Assembly (NCBI RefSeq): GCF_024752355.1
Contig: NZ_JANTHZ010000001.1
Coordinates: forward strand, 496,001 to 560,000
Direction: 5' to 3'
Origin: Ancylobacter mangrovi
GTDB lineage: Bacteria; Pseudomonadota; Alphaproteobacteria; Rhizobiales; Xanthobacteraceae
DNA: 64,000 nucleotides
Positions within the stretch are counted from its first letter, which is position 1; every line of letters begins with the position of its first letter. Under the pieces are notes generated by a model. It was not told the origin of the DNA. It did no database searches and worked only from the letters and a program-made list of their open reading frames with translations. Shown here piece by piece: positions 43,505 through 51,480 of this stretch. Made by a program: the position numbers and the translations under genes.

Positions 43505-44848
43505 TCAGGCGGGGGTGAGGGCCGCCGGGCTGGCGGCGAGGTGCTCGCTGAGCCAGGTCTCGCCGCGGAAGCGCTCATACTGCTCGGCGCGCAGCCGGTC
43601 GGCGAGGCGCCCGGGAGAAAGCGCGACGTCGTCATAGGTGAGGACGGCGTCCTTCGGCACCGCACGCAGCAGCCGGCAGCCCTGCACCAGCCCCTCGGGC
43701 AGGTAGCGCCCCCGGCTCATCTCGTCGGCGTTGGCGGCCTCGCCATAGGTCATGTACATGCCGTACTCGTCGAGCACCTCGCCGGCCTCGAGATCGCGCT
43801 TGGCGACGGCGCACACCTCGACCACCGGGCCGTCCATCGGCGGGGCGAGGTTGTCGCCGAACAGCGCGACCCGCGCGATGGCGTTCGGCGTCTCGAAATG
43901 CACGAGATGATAGGGCACCCAGAACGGGTAGAGCGGCCCCTCGCCCAGCTTGTAGAGGTTGAGGTAGTGCCGCTGCTTGGGATCGGGGTGCTCGGCCAGG
44001 ATGAAGGCCTTCACGCCGGACGGGCCCACCGTGTAGTCGACGATGCCGCCGAGATCGCGCAGCTCGTCGAGGTCGTAGAGCTGGTGGATGTCCATGATCG
44101 AGCCGTTATAGGCCACGCCTCGGCTCATGCCCCGGCTGCGGACCTTGAACCCGGTCGCGTTGGCCACGATCGTCTGCTCGAAGCTGATCTTCGAGCCGTC
44201 GGCGAAGGAGGTGACCATGGCCGCGTTCTGCTCCCACCGCTCGGCCCAGGCGCGCTGGGTCGTGGGGGTGCGATAGGGGTCCTGGAGGCCCTTGACGTTG
44301 CCGATGACGCGCGGCGTCAGTCCGAGCCCCCTCACCCAGCGGAAGAGGTTCATCTGCAGCCCGGGCTCGTCGCCGTCGCAGGCGGAGAGGATAACGCCGT
44401 GCCGGCGGGCATAGACCTGCAGGATCGGGCCGATGGTCGCGTCCACCTCGGCGTTCATCATCACCACGTGCTTGCCGTGCTGGAAGGCGTCCATGAACAC
44501 GTTGGCGCCGAACTCGACCGACCCGGTGACGTCGACGATGACGTCGATCAGCGTCGAGCGGCAGATCAGCGACGGGTCGTCGGCGACCACCGGGCGCCCC
44601 GCCCGGATGGCCTCGTCGAGCGCGGCGACGGTGCCGGCGCGGACCACGTCGCCGAGGCGCGCATAGTGGTAGACCTGCACGGCCCGCTCGGGGTTGCGGT
44701 TGTAGATCGCCGACATCCGCATGCCCGGCACGCTGTTGACGATCTGGTTGGTGAGCCCCTGCCCCATGAAGCCGGCGCCCACCATGCCGACGCGGATCGG
44801 CCGCCCGGCGGCCTCGCGCGCCCTCAGGGCGTTGTCGACGATGATCAC
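43505..44848 (-). CDS. Homoserine-dehydrogenase-like NAD(P) oxidoreductase with C-terminal SAF domain (COG4091-like)
   Basis: This 447-aa protein has an N-terminal Rossmann fold with PIRVGMVGAGFMGQGLTNQI (GxGxxG) and a dehydrogenase-like core (DVIVDVTGSVEFGANVFMDA, HGKHVVMMNAEVDATIGPIL). The C-terminal SAF-like domain has AKRDLEAGEVLDEYGMYMTY and RGRYLPEGLVQGCRLL, as in sugar-acid and sialic-acid-type proteins. This fits the uncharacterised group of predicted homoserine dehydrogenases with SAF domains. The GTG start at 44848 overlaps the 3,5-epimerase stop by four bases with GGGAG upstream. Its place among sugar-nucleotide genes suggests redox chemistry on a nucleotide sugar, not amino-acid synthesis (inference). 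Confidence 0.85.
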   Translation of the reverse strand: MIIVDNALRAREAAGRPIRVGMVGAGFMGQGLTNQIVNSVPGMRMSAIYNRNPERAVQVYHYARLGDVVRAGTVAALDEAIRAGRPVVADDPSLICRSTLIDVIVDVTGSVEFGANVFMDAFQHGKHVVMMNAEVDATIGPILQVYARRHGVILSACDGDEPGLQMNLFRWVRGLGLTPRVIGNVKGLQDPYRTPTTQRAWAERWEQNAAMVTSFADGSKISFEQTIVANATGFKVRSRGMSRGVAYNGSIMDIHQLYDLDELRDLGGIVDYTVGPSGVKAFILAEHPDPKQRHYLNLYKLGEGPLYPFWVPYHLVHFETPNAIARVALFGDNLAPPMDGPVVEVCAVAKRDLEAGEVLDEYGMYMTYGEAANADEMSRGRYLPEGLVQGCRLLRAVPKDAVLTYDDVALSPGRLADRLRAEQYERFRGETWLSEHLAASPAALTPA

Positions 44849-45441
44849 AGCAACGCTCCCTGGACCGTCCCGATCATGCCGAACTGCATGCGCAGGCGCA
44901 CCTCGCGCTCCGCTTCCTCGAGCAGCGGCCACACCCGGTCCTTGGCCGACATCTCGGTGACGGGAAGCGGCCAGGAGAGGCCGAGGCGCGGGTCGTCATA
45001 GCGCAGCCCGCCCTCGGCGGCCGGCATGTAGAACTCGCCGACCTGGTAGCTGGTCTCGGTGCAGTCCTCGAGCACCTGGTAGCCGTGGGCGAAGCGCTCG
45101 GGCACGAACAGCGCCCGGTGGTTGTCCGCGGTGAGCTCGACGGCGGTGTGCTGGAGATAGGTCCGGCTCTCGGGCCGCAGGTCGACGATGATGTCGAGGA
45201 TCGCCCCGCGCGTGCAGCGCACCAGCTTGGTCTCGGCGGCGGGCGGATACTGGAAGTGCATGCCGCGCAGCGTGCCGCGGTGCCGGTTGAACGCCACGTT
45301 GGTCTGGGCGATGGCCGGCTTCAGCCCGTGCGCGGCGAACTCCTTCTGGCAGAAGGTGCGGGCGAAGAAGCCGCGCTCGTCCTCGCGCCGTTCCAGATCG
45401 ATGATGAACGCGCCGGCGAGATTCGTTTCCTTGAAGATCAT
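44845..45441 (-). CDS. rfbC: dTDP-4-dehydrorhamnose 3,5-epimerase-like protein
   Basis: This 198-aa cupin-fold epimerase has the RmlC signature FNRHRGTLRGMHFQYPP near residue 50 with the catalytic His, LDIIVDLRPESRTYLQ with the partner Asp near residue 90, and FVPERFAHGYQVLEDCTETS. Classical RmlC works on dTDP-4-keto-6-deoxyglucose, but no rmlA, rmlB or rmlD is in the window and the neighbour is a CDP-glucose enzyme. A CDP-linked 4-keto sugar may therefore be the substrate. It is translationally coupled to the SAF-domain oxidoreductase gene. Confidence 0.88.
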   Translation of the reverse strand: MIFKETNLAGAFIIDLERREDERGFFARTFCQKEFAAHGLKPAIAQTNVAFNRHRGTLRGMHFQYPPAAETKLVRCTRGAILDIIVDLRPESRTYLQHTAVELTADNHRALFVPERFAHGYQVLEDCTETSYQVGEFYMPAAEGGLRYDDPRLGLSWPLPVTEMSAKDRVWPLLEEAEREVRLRMQFGMIGTVQGALL

Positions 45442-45493
45442 GTCAGCCTCGCTCGTTGAAGATTGACGCCGGTCCGGCGGATCGGCTCCCGGT

Positions 45494-46561
45494 TCAGCCC
45501 GCCGCGGCGACCTCGACCGGGCCGCGCTCGCGGGCGGGGCTGGTCCAGCGCAGCGAGGCGTCGAGCCGGCCCTCGGCGATCAGCCGCTTGAGCGTGTCGA
45601 TGCGCCGGAAGCGCGGACCCTCGAAGTCCTCGACGCTCACGCCCACCTGCCGGTAGGCCTCGTAGAGCTGCTCGACGCCCCGCCGGGCGGTCCATTGCGG
45701 CTGGAACTCGGGGAGCTGTCGGCGCACCTTGGCGAAGCTCACGCTGTAGGAGCGCTTGTCCGGCTCGCCGCCGGGCGCGTACTCGATCACGCAGTCGGGC
45801 ACGACCTGCTCGACCATGTCGGCGATGTCGCGGATCTGGTAGTTCTCCTCGTCGCGCCCGATGTTGAACGCCTCGTTGTGCACCCGCTCGCGCGGCGCGC
45901 GGGCGGCGGCGATGAAGGCGCGGGTGATGTCCTCGATATGGACGATCGGGCGCCAGGGCGTGCCGTCGCTCTTGATCAGCACCCGCCCCTTGGCGACCGC
46001 CCAGGCGGTGAGATTGTTGAGCACGAGGTCGAAGCGCAGGCGCGGCGACAGGCCGTAGGCGGTGGCGTTGCGCAGGAAGACGGGGCTGAAGTCCCGGTCC
46101 GCCATCGCCGACAGGCTCCACTCCACCATTGCCTTGGAGCGTGCATAGGGGGTGATCGGGGCGAACGGCGCCTCCTCGGTCACCGCGCCGTCGCCCGAGG
46201 CGCCGTAGAGGCTGCAGGACGAGGAGAACAGGAAGCGCCCGACGCCCGCCTGCTTGGCCACCATGGCCAGATGCACGGTCGCGGCGTGGTTCAGCTCGTA
46301 GGTCAGATTCGGGTTGAGGTCGCCCAGCGGGTCGTTGGAGAGCGCGGCGAGATGGAACACCGCGTCGAAACCCTCGAGGTCGCGCTGCGTCAGGTCGCCG
46401 ACATGGGCGCGCATGTGCCGCGCCGGCCGCTGCGGCGGCATGAAGATGCAGTCCTCGAACAGGTCCGCATCGACGCCGACGACGTCGAACCCCTCCTCCA
46501 CCAGCATCGGGACCATGACGGAGCCGATGTAGCCGGTATCCCCCGTGACAAGCACTTTCAT
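45494..46561 (-). CDS. NAD-dependent epimerase/dehydratase (extended SDR)
   Basis: This 355-aa sugar-nucleotide SDR has the N-terminal KVLVTGDTGYIGSVMVPMLV (GxxGxxG), FHLAALSNDPLGDLNPNLTY, SSSCSLYG and the catalytic PYARSKAMVEW (Y-x3-K) near residue 150. The C-terminal half contains RPIVHIEDITRAFIAA. The NDPLGDL motif is typical of a subgroup of EPS epimerases distinct from GalE and from RfbG dehydratase. It heads the unit SDR, 3,5-epimerase and SAF oxidoreductase. The exact reaction (4-epimerisation, 4,6-dehydration or C4 reduction) is not readable from the sequence. Confidence 0.9.
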   Translation of the reverse strand: MKVLVTGDTGYIGSVMVPMLVEEGFDVVGVDADLFEDCIFMPPQRPARHMRAHVGDLTQRDLEGFDAVFHLAALSNDPLGDLNPNLTYELNHAATVHLAMVAKQAGVGRFLFSSSCSLYGASGDGAVTEEAPFAPITPYARSKAMVEWSLSAMADRDFSPVFLRNATAYGLSPRLRFDLVLNNLTAWAVAKGRVLIKSDGTPWRPIVHIEDITRAFIAAARAPRERVHNEAFNIGRDEENYQIRDIADMVEQVVPDCVIEYAPGGEPDKRSYSVSFAKVRRQLPEFQPQWTARRGVEQLYEAYRQVGVSVEDFEGPRFRRIDTLKRLIAEGRLDASLRWTSPARERGPVEVAAAG

Positions 46562-46690
46562 GAAGCGGCTCCAGGTTGGTTGGGGATGCCCGACCGGGAC
46601 AGGCAGCGACGCGTACACTGCTTCCATGTTCCCAGGTCGAGCATCCCACAGCTCGAATGACCCGATCGCGGCCGGTGCCGCACGGGACGC

Positions 46691-47716
46691 CTAGGCCGGC
46701 ACGCCGGCCGGCTCGATGATGGGGAAGACCGGCGACTTCAGGCCCAGCCGCACGGCGGTCCGGCGCGCCTGCCAGGCCGCGCGCAGGAACGGCCATTCCA
46801 GCACCGCGTGGAGATAGGCGCCGGCGGTCGGCAGGGCGGAGGCCTTGCGCAGCCAGGCCAGATGGCGGGCGCGCATCTCGTGCCGGCCGGTGACGCGCCA
46901 GTAGAGCAGCCAGCGATAGTAATACCGCAGGTGACGGCGCCGGCAGGCGAGATACTCCGCGCGGGTTTCGAAGACGGTCGGGCCCCAGCGATCGATGATC
47001 TGCAGGATCGACCAGAAGTCGACGAAGTTTCCTTCCTTGTAGGTCGAAGTGATCGACCCGTCGTGCATGCGCGACACCACCAGCGGCTCGTGCACGCAGG
47101 CATAGTCGCCGCGCGACAGCGCCCGGATCGCCGCGTCGAGGTCGACGTCGAGCAGCGGCGTGCCGTAGTGCTCGATATCGTAGAAGTGCCGCGTCATCGG
47201 GCCCCTCGGCTTGCGGTAGAGGCAATGCTGGTAGGGCGGCCCGTGGATCTCCTTGCGCAGCTTGTGGCGCGCGATCGCCCGGCCGCTGAAGAGGCTCCGG
47301 TCGGTCGGCATGTCGCCGCCGAACAGCGCGTCGTTGTTCCAGCCGCGGCAGCCGATGACGCTGGCCTGCGGGTATTGCTCGCCGAGCGCGACCATCTTGC
47401 CGATGCAGTCCGGCACCATCAGGTCGTCGGCGGGAAGGATACGGAAATAGCTCGCCCCCCGCGGGACCATGGCGAGCGCGGCGTTCCAGTTCTCGAGCTG
47501 GGGCAGCGTCTCGGCATTGCGCGCCACGATCAGCGGCACCGGGCCGTTCCGGTATTTCTCGATGATCTGCGGGGTGGCATCGGTGCTGGCATTGTCGAGC
47601 ACGCAATGCACCAGCCGCGGATAGGTCTGCGCCTGCACGCACGCCATGGTCTCGTCGAGAAACCTGGCACCGTTGTAGACCGGTGTCGCTATGGCAACGA
47701 GCGGAACGGAGGCCAT
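46691..47716 (-). CDS. Glycosyltransferase family 2
   Basis: This 341-aa GT-A transferase has an N-terminal VAIATPVYNGARFLDETMAC, CVLDNASTDATPQIIEKY and the DXD-like RILPADDLMVPDCIGKMVAL near residue 90. The C-terminal part (about 230-330) contains Trp- and Tyr-rich helices (YYYRWLLYWRVTGRHEMRAR) that may sit at the membrane. It probably adds one sugar of the EPS repeat unit on the cytoplasmic face. A variant of the shared promoter motif lies 157 bp upstream. Confidence 0.9.
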   Translation of the reverse strand: MASVPLVAIATPVYNGARFLDETMACVQAQTYPRLVHCVLDNASTDATPQIIEKYRNGPVPLIVARNAETLPQLENWNAALAMVPRGASYFRILPADDLMVPDCIGKMVALGEQYPQASVIGCRGWNNDALFGGDMPTDRSLFSGRAIARHKLRKEIHGPPYQHCLYRKPRGPMTRHFYDIEHYGTPLLDVDLDAAIRALSRGDYACVHEPLVVSRMHDGSITSTYKEGNFVDFWSILQIIDRWGPTVFETRAEYLACRRRHLRYYYRWLLYWRVTGRHEMRARHLAWLRKASALPTAGAYLHAVLEWPFLRAAWQARRTAVRLGLKSPVFPIIEPAGVPA

Positions 47717-47872
47717 GTCCGAACGTCCCTGATCCGAGCGGAGAGAGGGAATGCGCCTGGAGGTCGCCGGCCATCCGCGGGGGACCCATGTCCACCCGCC
47801 AGCGTCACCGGCTACGTGGAAACGTTAGGGCCAAATATATTTAGGTGGTCCGGCTAATAGGGCTTACGCGGT

Positions 47873-47886
47873 CCTCCCCTTTCGGC
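47873..47886 (-). promoter_or_regulatory. Candidate EPS promoter motif, copy 3 (variant)
   Basis: CCTCCCCTTTCGGC matches 12 of 14 positions of CCTACCCCTTCGGC found at 38204 and lies 157 bp upstream of the GT2 gene starting at 47716. It has the same orientation to the downstream gene as the other copies. Confidence 0.3.
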
Positions 47887-47980
47887 TTAGCTCCCGCCGG
47901 CGGCGATCTTCCTTTGGTCCCGGAAGACGAGCCCCGGCCTACATCCTTCAGCGGGCGTAACGCCGGCAGCACCGATCCGG

Positions 47981-49018
47981 CTATCGATCCGCGGCCGGCG
48001 GCCGGCCCGCCAGGATCACCCGGGCGAAGCCGAGCGCCGAACGCCTGTGCAGGCTCTGCCCGCGATAGGCGAGCAGCACCTTGGCCCGCTCGGGCGAGGA
48101 CAGCCCGGCGAGCAGGAAGAACGCCGCGAGTCCGGCCTTGTGCTTGAGCGAATGCTGCTCGCCCAGCAGCTTGACCAGCAGCCCCGGCAGCGAGGCGACG
48201 GGTGGGCGGCACCCTGAAGCGACATCGAGATAGAAGGAGCGCTCGCGGAAGAAGAAGGTCTTGCGAGGATCGGCAAGCTCGCGGCCCGGCGCACGGGCCC
48301 GCACGATCTCGCGCAGGTGCCGCATGCGCGTCAGGAAGCGGGCAATCTCGCGCTCGATGATGCGCGGCTCGGGCGGCAGATGCAGGGCTGAATCGTTGGC
48401 GTCGTGGATCCGGTAGCGCCCGAGCTCCTCCGAGGTGCTCACCACGTCGCCGAAGAAAGGCGCCGCGAACAGGATGACGCCGTCGATCGAGGGCTCGTAG
48501 TCGACGTCGCGCAGCACCTCGCACAGGTCGCGGCGGAACACGTTTCCCGAGGTCGACGGCGTCTTGTAGACGCCGCTGCGCAGCACCTGCCGGACCGTCG
48601 CCTCGCGGCCGCGGAAGGTGTCGAAGATGGCCGGGCCGCAGTCGAGCTCGCGGCCGTCCCCGTCGATCCGCGTCAGCGAGAACTGCAGCTTGGCGACGCC
48701 GGGATCGAGCATGCCGATGATCCTTTCGAGCGAGCCGGGCTTCAACTCGTCATCGGCGTCGAGGAACAGGACGAACGGCGCGCTGGTCCGCTCCAGCCCG
48801 TAGCGGCAGGCGCCGAGCTGGCCGCTGTTGGCGATCCGCCACGCGGTGGCTCCGGTGCGGCCGATCACCTCCCAGGAGCGGTCGGTCGACCCGTCGTCGA
48901 CCACCACCAGCTCGCATAAGGGGTGGGCCTGGTCGAGGACGCTGCGGATCGCCCGCTCGACGAACCGCTCGTAATTATGGCAGGCGATGATCACCGCGAG
49001 CTGCGGTCCTGCGCTCAT
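47981..49018 (-). CDS. Glycosyltransferase family 2
   Basis: This 345-aa GT-A transferase has QLAVIIACHNYERFVERAIR at the N-terminus, ELVVVDDGSTDRSWEVI and FVLFLDADDELKPGSLERII (D-A-D-D) near residue 90. The C-terminal third is helical with a hydrophobic stretch HKAGLAAFFLLAGLSS. The ATG at 49018 has GGAG upstream. It follows the GT4 gene at 49056 in the same direction and probably shares its transcript. Donor and acceptor are unknown. Confidence 0.9.
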   Translation of the reverse strand: MSAGPQLAVIIACHNYERFVERAIRSVLDQAHPLCELVVVDDGSTDRSWEVIGRTGATAWRIANSGQLGACRYGLERTSAPFVLFLDADDELKPGSLERIIGMLDPGVAKLQFSLTRIDGDGRELDCGPAIFDTFRGREATVRQVLRSGVYKTPSTSGNVFRRDLCEVLRDVDYEPSIDGVILFAAPFFGDVVSTSEELGRYRIHDANDSALHLPPEPRIIEREIARFLTRMRHLREIVRARAPGRELADPRKTFFFRERSFYLDVASGCRPPVASLPGLLVKLLGEQHSLKHKAGLAAFFLLAGLSSPERAKVLLAYRGQSLHRRSALGFARVILAGRPPAADR

Positions 49019-49055
49019 GGCACACTCCGGCGCGCGCCGCCTCCCGCGAGGACGG

Positions 49056-50342
49056 TCAGGTTCGTTCGGACGTCGTCGCGGCCGGCAGCGCTTGCGCCGG
49101 CGATCGGTCCCTGCGCCGCCGGTCGGCGGGCCGGTGGATATCGATCGCCCTGTCGAAGGCCCGGCGGATGCCGCGGTGGAAGCGCTCGGTCGAGAAGCGG
49201 CCGGCGCGCTCGCGGCAGGCATCGGCGGAGAAGCGGCTGCGGTCGGCCTCGAAGGCGGCGATGGCGTCGACCAGCGTCGCCTCCTCCTGCCGCTCGAACA
49301 GCAGGCCGGTCGGCTCGTGCCCCGCTCCGGGCGGCGCGACGATGTCGCGCGCCCCGCCGCGGGCGAAGGCGATCAGCGGCGTGCCGAGCGCCTGCGCCTC
49401 GGCGAGCGCGATGCCGAAATCCTCGCAGCCGGCGAACACCAGCGCCTGAGCGCGGGCAACCGTGCGCAGATAGTCGGCACGCGGCAGGAAGCCGGTGAAG
49501 GTGATGTTGGGCCCGGCGATCGAGCGCAGTGCCCGCGACTGCTGGCCCTCGCCAACCACCAGCAGCCGACGGGAGGGCATGGCGTTGAACGCCCGGATGA
49601 CGAGGTCGGTGCGCTTGTAGGGCGCGAGGAACGAGGCGGTGACGTAGTAGTCGTCCTTCTCGGCGCTGAACGCCTCGGGGGCGACCTCGACCGGGGGGAA
49701 CACCACCTGCGCGTCGCGCCCGTAGATGCGCCGGATGCGCGCGCGCACGAAGTTGGAGTTCGCCACCATCACGTCCGGCGCGTGGGCGGTGCGGGTGTCC
49801 CACATGCGCATGTGGTGCAGCACGACGCTGAAGAGCAGGCGGCCGAGCCGGCCCATGCGCATCTGCTCGGCATAGGAGAACTGCTCGTCCCAGGCGTAGC
49901 GCATCGGGCTGTGGACGTAGCACAGATGCGGCTGGTCCGGCCGCGTGATCACACCGCGCGCGAACGCCGCGGACGAGCTGATGACCGCATCGAAGCCGGT
50001 GACGTCGAACTGTTCGATCAGGAACGGGCACAGCGGAAAGAGATGGCGATAGAAACGCCGCATGCCGGGCCAGTCATTGATGGCGCTGGTATGGAACTTC
50101 GCCCCGCCGAAATGGGTCTCGAGCACCTCGGGCTCGAGAAACTGGAACAGGGTGAAGATGTCGCCGGCGCCGAATACCTTCCTCAGCTCCGCCAGCACGC
50201 GCTCGCCGCCGCGGAAGGAGGGGCACCAGTCATGGACCAGCGCGAGCGAGCCGCCGAAGCCACCGATATCGGACGCCAGGGGCTCGGCCCGCATGCCCTC
50301 GACACGCGCGCGCTCCACCGGCGCATCTGCAAACTGATACAT
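49056..50342 (-). CDS. Glycosyltransferase, GT4 family (WbaZ-like)
   Basis: This 428-aa GT-B transferase has an N-terminal domain with LALVHDWCPSFRGGERVLAE near residue 30 and CYVHSPMRYAWDEQFSYAEQ near residue 145, the pattern of WbaZ/mannosyltransferase-like enzymes. The donor domain has the E-x7-E signature GCEDFGIALAEAQALGTPLI near residue 325 and RGGARDIV. The C-terminus is a basic tail. GGGGAG precedes the ATG at 50342. It is divergent from the GT2 gene at 50598, with about 255 bp of shared promoter DNA. Confidence 0.92.
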   Translation of the reverse strand: MYQFADAPVERARVEGMRAEPLASDIGGFGGSLALVHDWCPSFRGGERVLAELRKVFGAGDIFTLFQFLEPEVLETHFGGAKFHTSAINDWPGMRRFYRHLFPLCPFLIEQFDVTGFDAVISSSAAFARGVITRPDQPHLCYVHSPMRYAWDEQFSYAEQMRMGRLGRLLFSVVLHHMRMWDTRTAHAPDVMVANSNFVRARIRRIYGRDAQVVFPPVEVAPEAFSAEKDDYYVTASFLAPYKRTDLVIRAFNAMPSRRLLVVGEGQQSRALRSIAGPNITFTGFLPRADYLRTVARAQALVFAGCEDFGIALAEAQALGTPLIAFARGGARDIVAPPGAGHEPTGLLFERQEEATLVDAIAAFEADRSRFSADACRERAGRFSTERFHRGIRRAFDRAIDIHRPADRRRRDRSPAQALPAATTSERT

Positions 50343-50540
50343 TGCCGGCTCCCCGCCCCGGGCACCGCACAGCCCGACCGACGTAGTCTCCGATGGTTCG
50401 CGGGGCGCACCAAGGCACCAATTCGGCGAAGGCGCCGCAAACCAATGCTGCAACGGCCGCGCCGTACGCTACTCATTTGGGTGTAGAAAACACACTCTCG
50501 ACCACGGCGGCATCGATTAAATTGGTACTCGGCCCGGACA

Positions 50541-50562
50541 CGCTTACCGATATACTTAAGCG
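50541..50562 (+). promoter_or_regulatory. Dyad-symmetric site in the divergent EPS promoter region
   Basis: CGCTTA (50541-50546) and TAAGCG (50557-50562) form a 22-bp dyad with a 10-base spacer, 36 bp before the GT2 start at 50598. The size suits a dimeric regulator, for example of the LuxR type like the one encoded at 58763-59506, but no link is shown. Confidence 0.3.
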
Positions 50563-50597
50563 CATCGTTTCATCTACGCTGATTGCGCGGAGTTTTC

Positions 50598-51470
50598 ATG
50601 AACATTACGATCATCGTCCCGACGAGCGGGCGCCCCGCCGTGGTTGCGCGGCTGCTGTCGCTTCTCGAGCGCCAGACCCGGCTGCCCGACCATGTGATCG
50701 TCTCGGCCACCTCGCCGCGCGACATCGGCGACATCAGCGATCTCGCCTTCAAGGTGTCGTGCATCTATGGCGAGCCGGGCCTGTGCGCCCAGCGCAATCG
50801 TGGCCTGTCGGTGCGCGACCCGCAGACCGACATCATCGTGTTCTTCGATGACGACTTCGTGCCGGCCGGCAGCTATCTGGAGCGGCTGGCGCAGGCCTTC
50901 GAGGAGAACCCGGATTACGCCGTGACCACCGGCAACGTGCTGGCGGACGGCGCCTGCGGGCCGGGTGTCGGCTACGACGAGGCGCTGGCCCTGCTCGCGA
51001 ACCCGCGCGTCTCCCTCGCCTCGCCGCCGCGCGTCGAGGACCGGGAGAGCGCCTATGGCTGCAACATGTCGATCCGCGCCCGCATCATCGGCGAGCGACG
51101 CTTCGACGAGCGGCTGCCGCTCTATGGCTGGCAGGAGGACACGGACTTCACCAGCCAGCTTCGCGCGCACGGGCAGATTGTGTTCCTCGAGAATCTACTC
51201 GGGGTGCATCTCGGCACCAAGGGCGGGCGGGTGAGCGGGGTGCGCCTCGGCTACTCGCAGATCGTCAACCCGGTCTACCTGATCGGCAAGGGCACGATGA
51301 AGCGCTGGTACGGGCTGCGCCTGATCTGCCGCAACCTCGCGGCGAACCTGGTGAAGAGCCTGCGGCCGGAACCCTATATCGACCGCCGCGGCCGGCTGAA
51401 GGGCAATTTGATCGGCTTCATCCACCTCCTCACGCGGCGTGCCGACACTGAACACATCCTCAAGCTGTGA
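50598..51470 (+). CDS. Glycosyltransferase family 2
   Basis: This 290-aa GT-A transferase has NITIIVPTSGRPAVVARLLS at the N-terminus, YGEPGLCAQRNRGLSVRDPQ and DIIVFFDDDFVPAGSYLERL (D-D-D) near residue 83. A further block reads RRFDERLPLYGWQEDTDF near residue 170, with ED of the usual catalytic-base motif. CGGAG stands seven bases before the ATG at 50598. It is the first gene of a rightward unit with the OM export protein, so it probably belongs to the same polymer pathway. Confidence 0.9.
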   Translation: MNITIIVPTSGRPAVVARLLSLLERQTRLPDHVIVSATSPRDIGDISDLAFKVSCIYGEPGLCAQRNRGLSVRDPQTDIIVFFDDDFVPAGSYLERLAQAFEENPDYAVTTGNVLADGACGPGVGYDEALALLANPRVSLASPPRVEDRESAYGCNMSIRARIIGERRFDERLPLYGWQEDTDFTSQLRAHGQIVFLENLLGVHLGTKGGRVSGVRLGYSQIVNPVYLIGKGTMKRWYGLRLICRNLAANLVKSLRPEPYIDRRGRLKGNLIGFIHLLTRRADTEHILKL

Positions 51471-51480
51471 GCATCGGACC

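Noticed and set aside
50480..50494. GTGT...ACAC inverted repeat upstream of the GT2 gene as an operator
   Set aside because: Arms of only four bases; expected often by chance.
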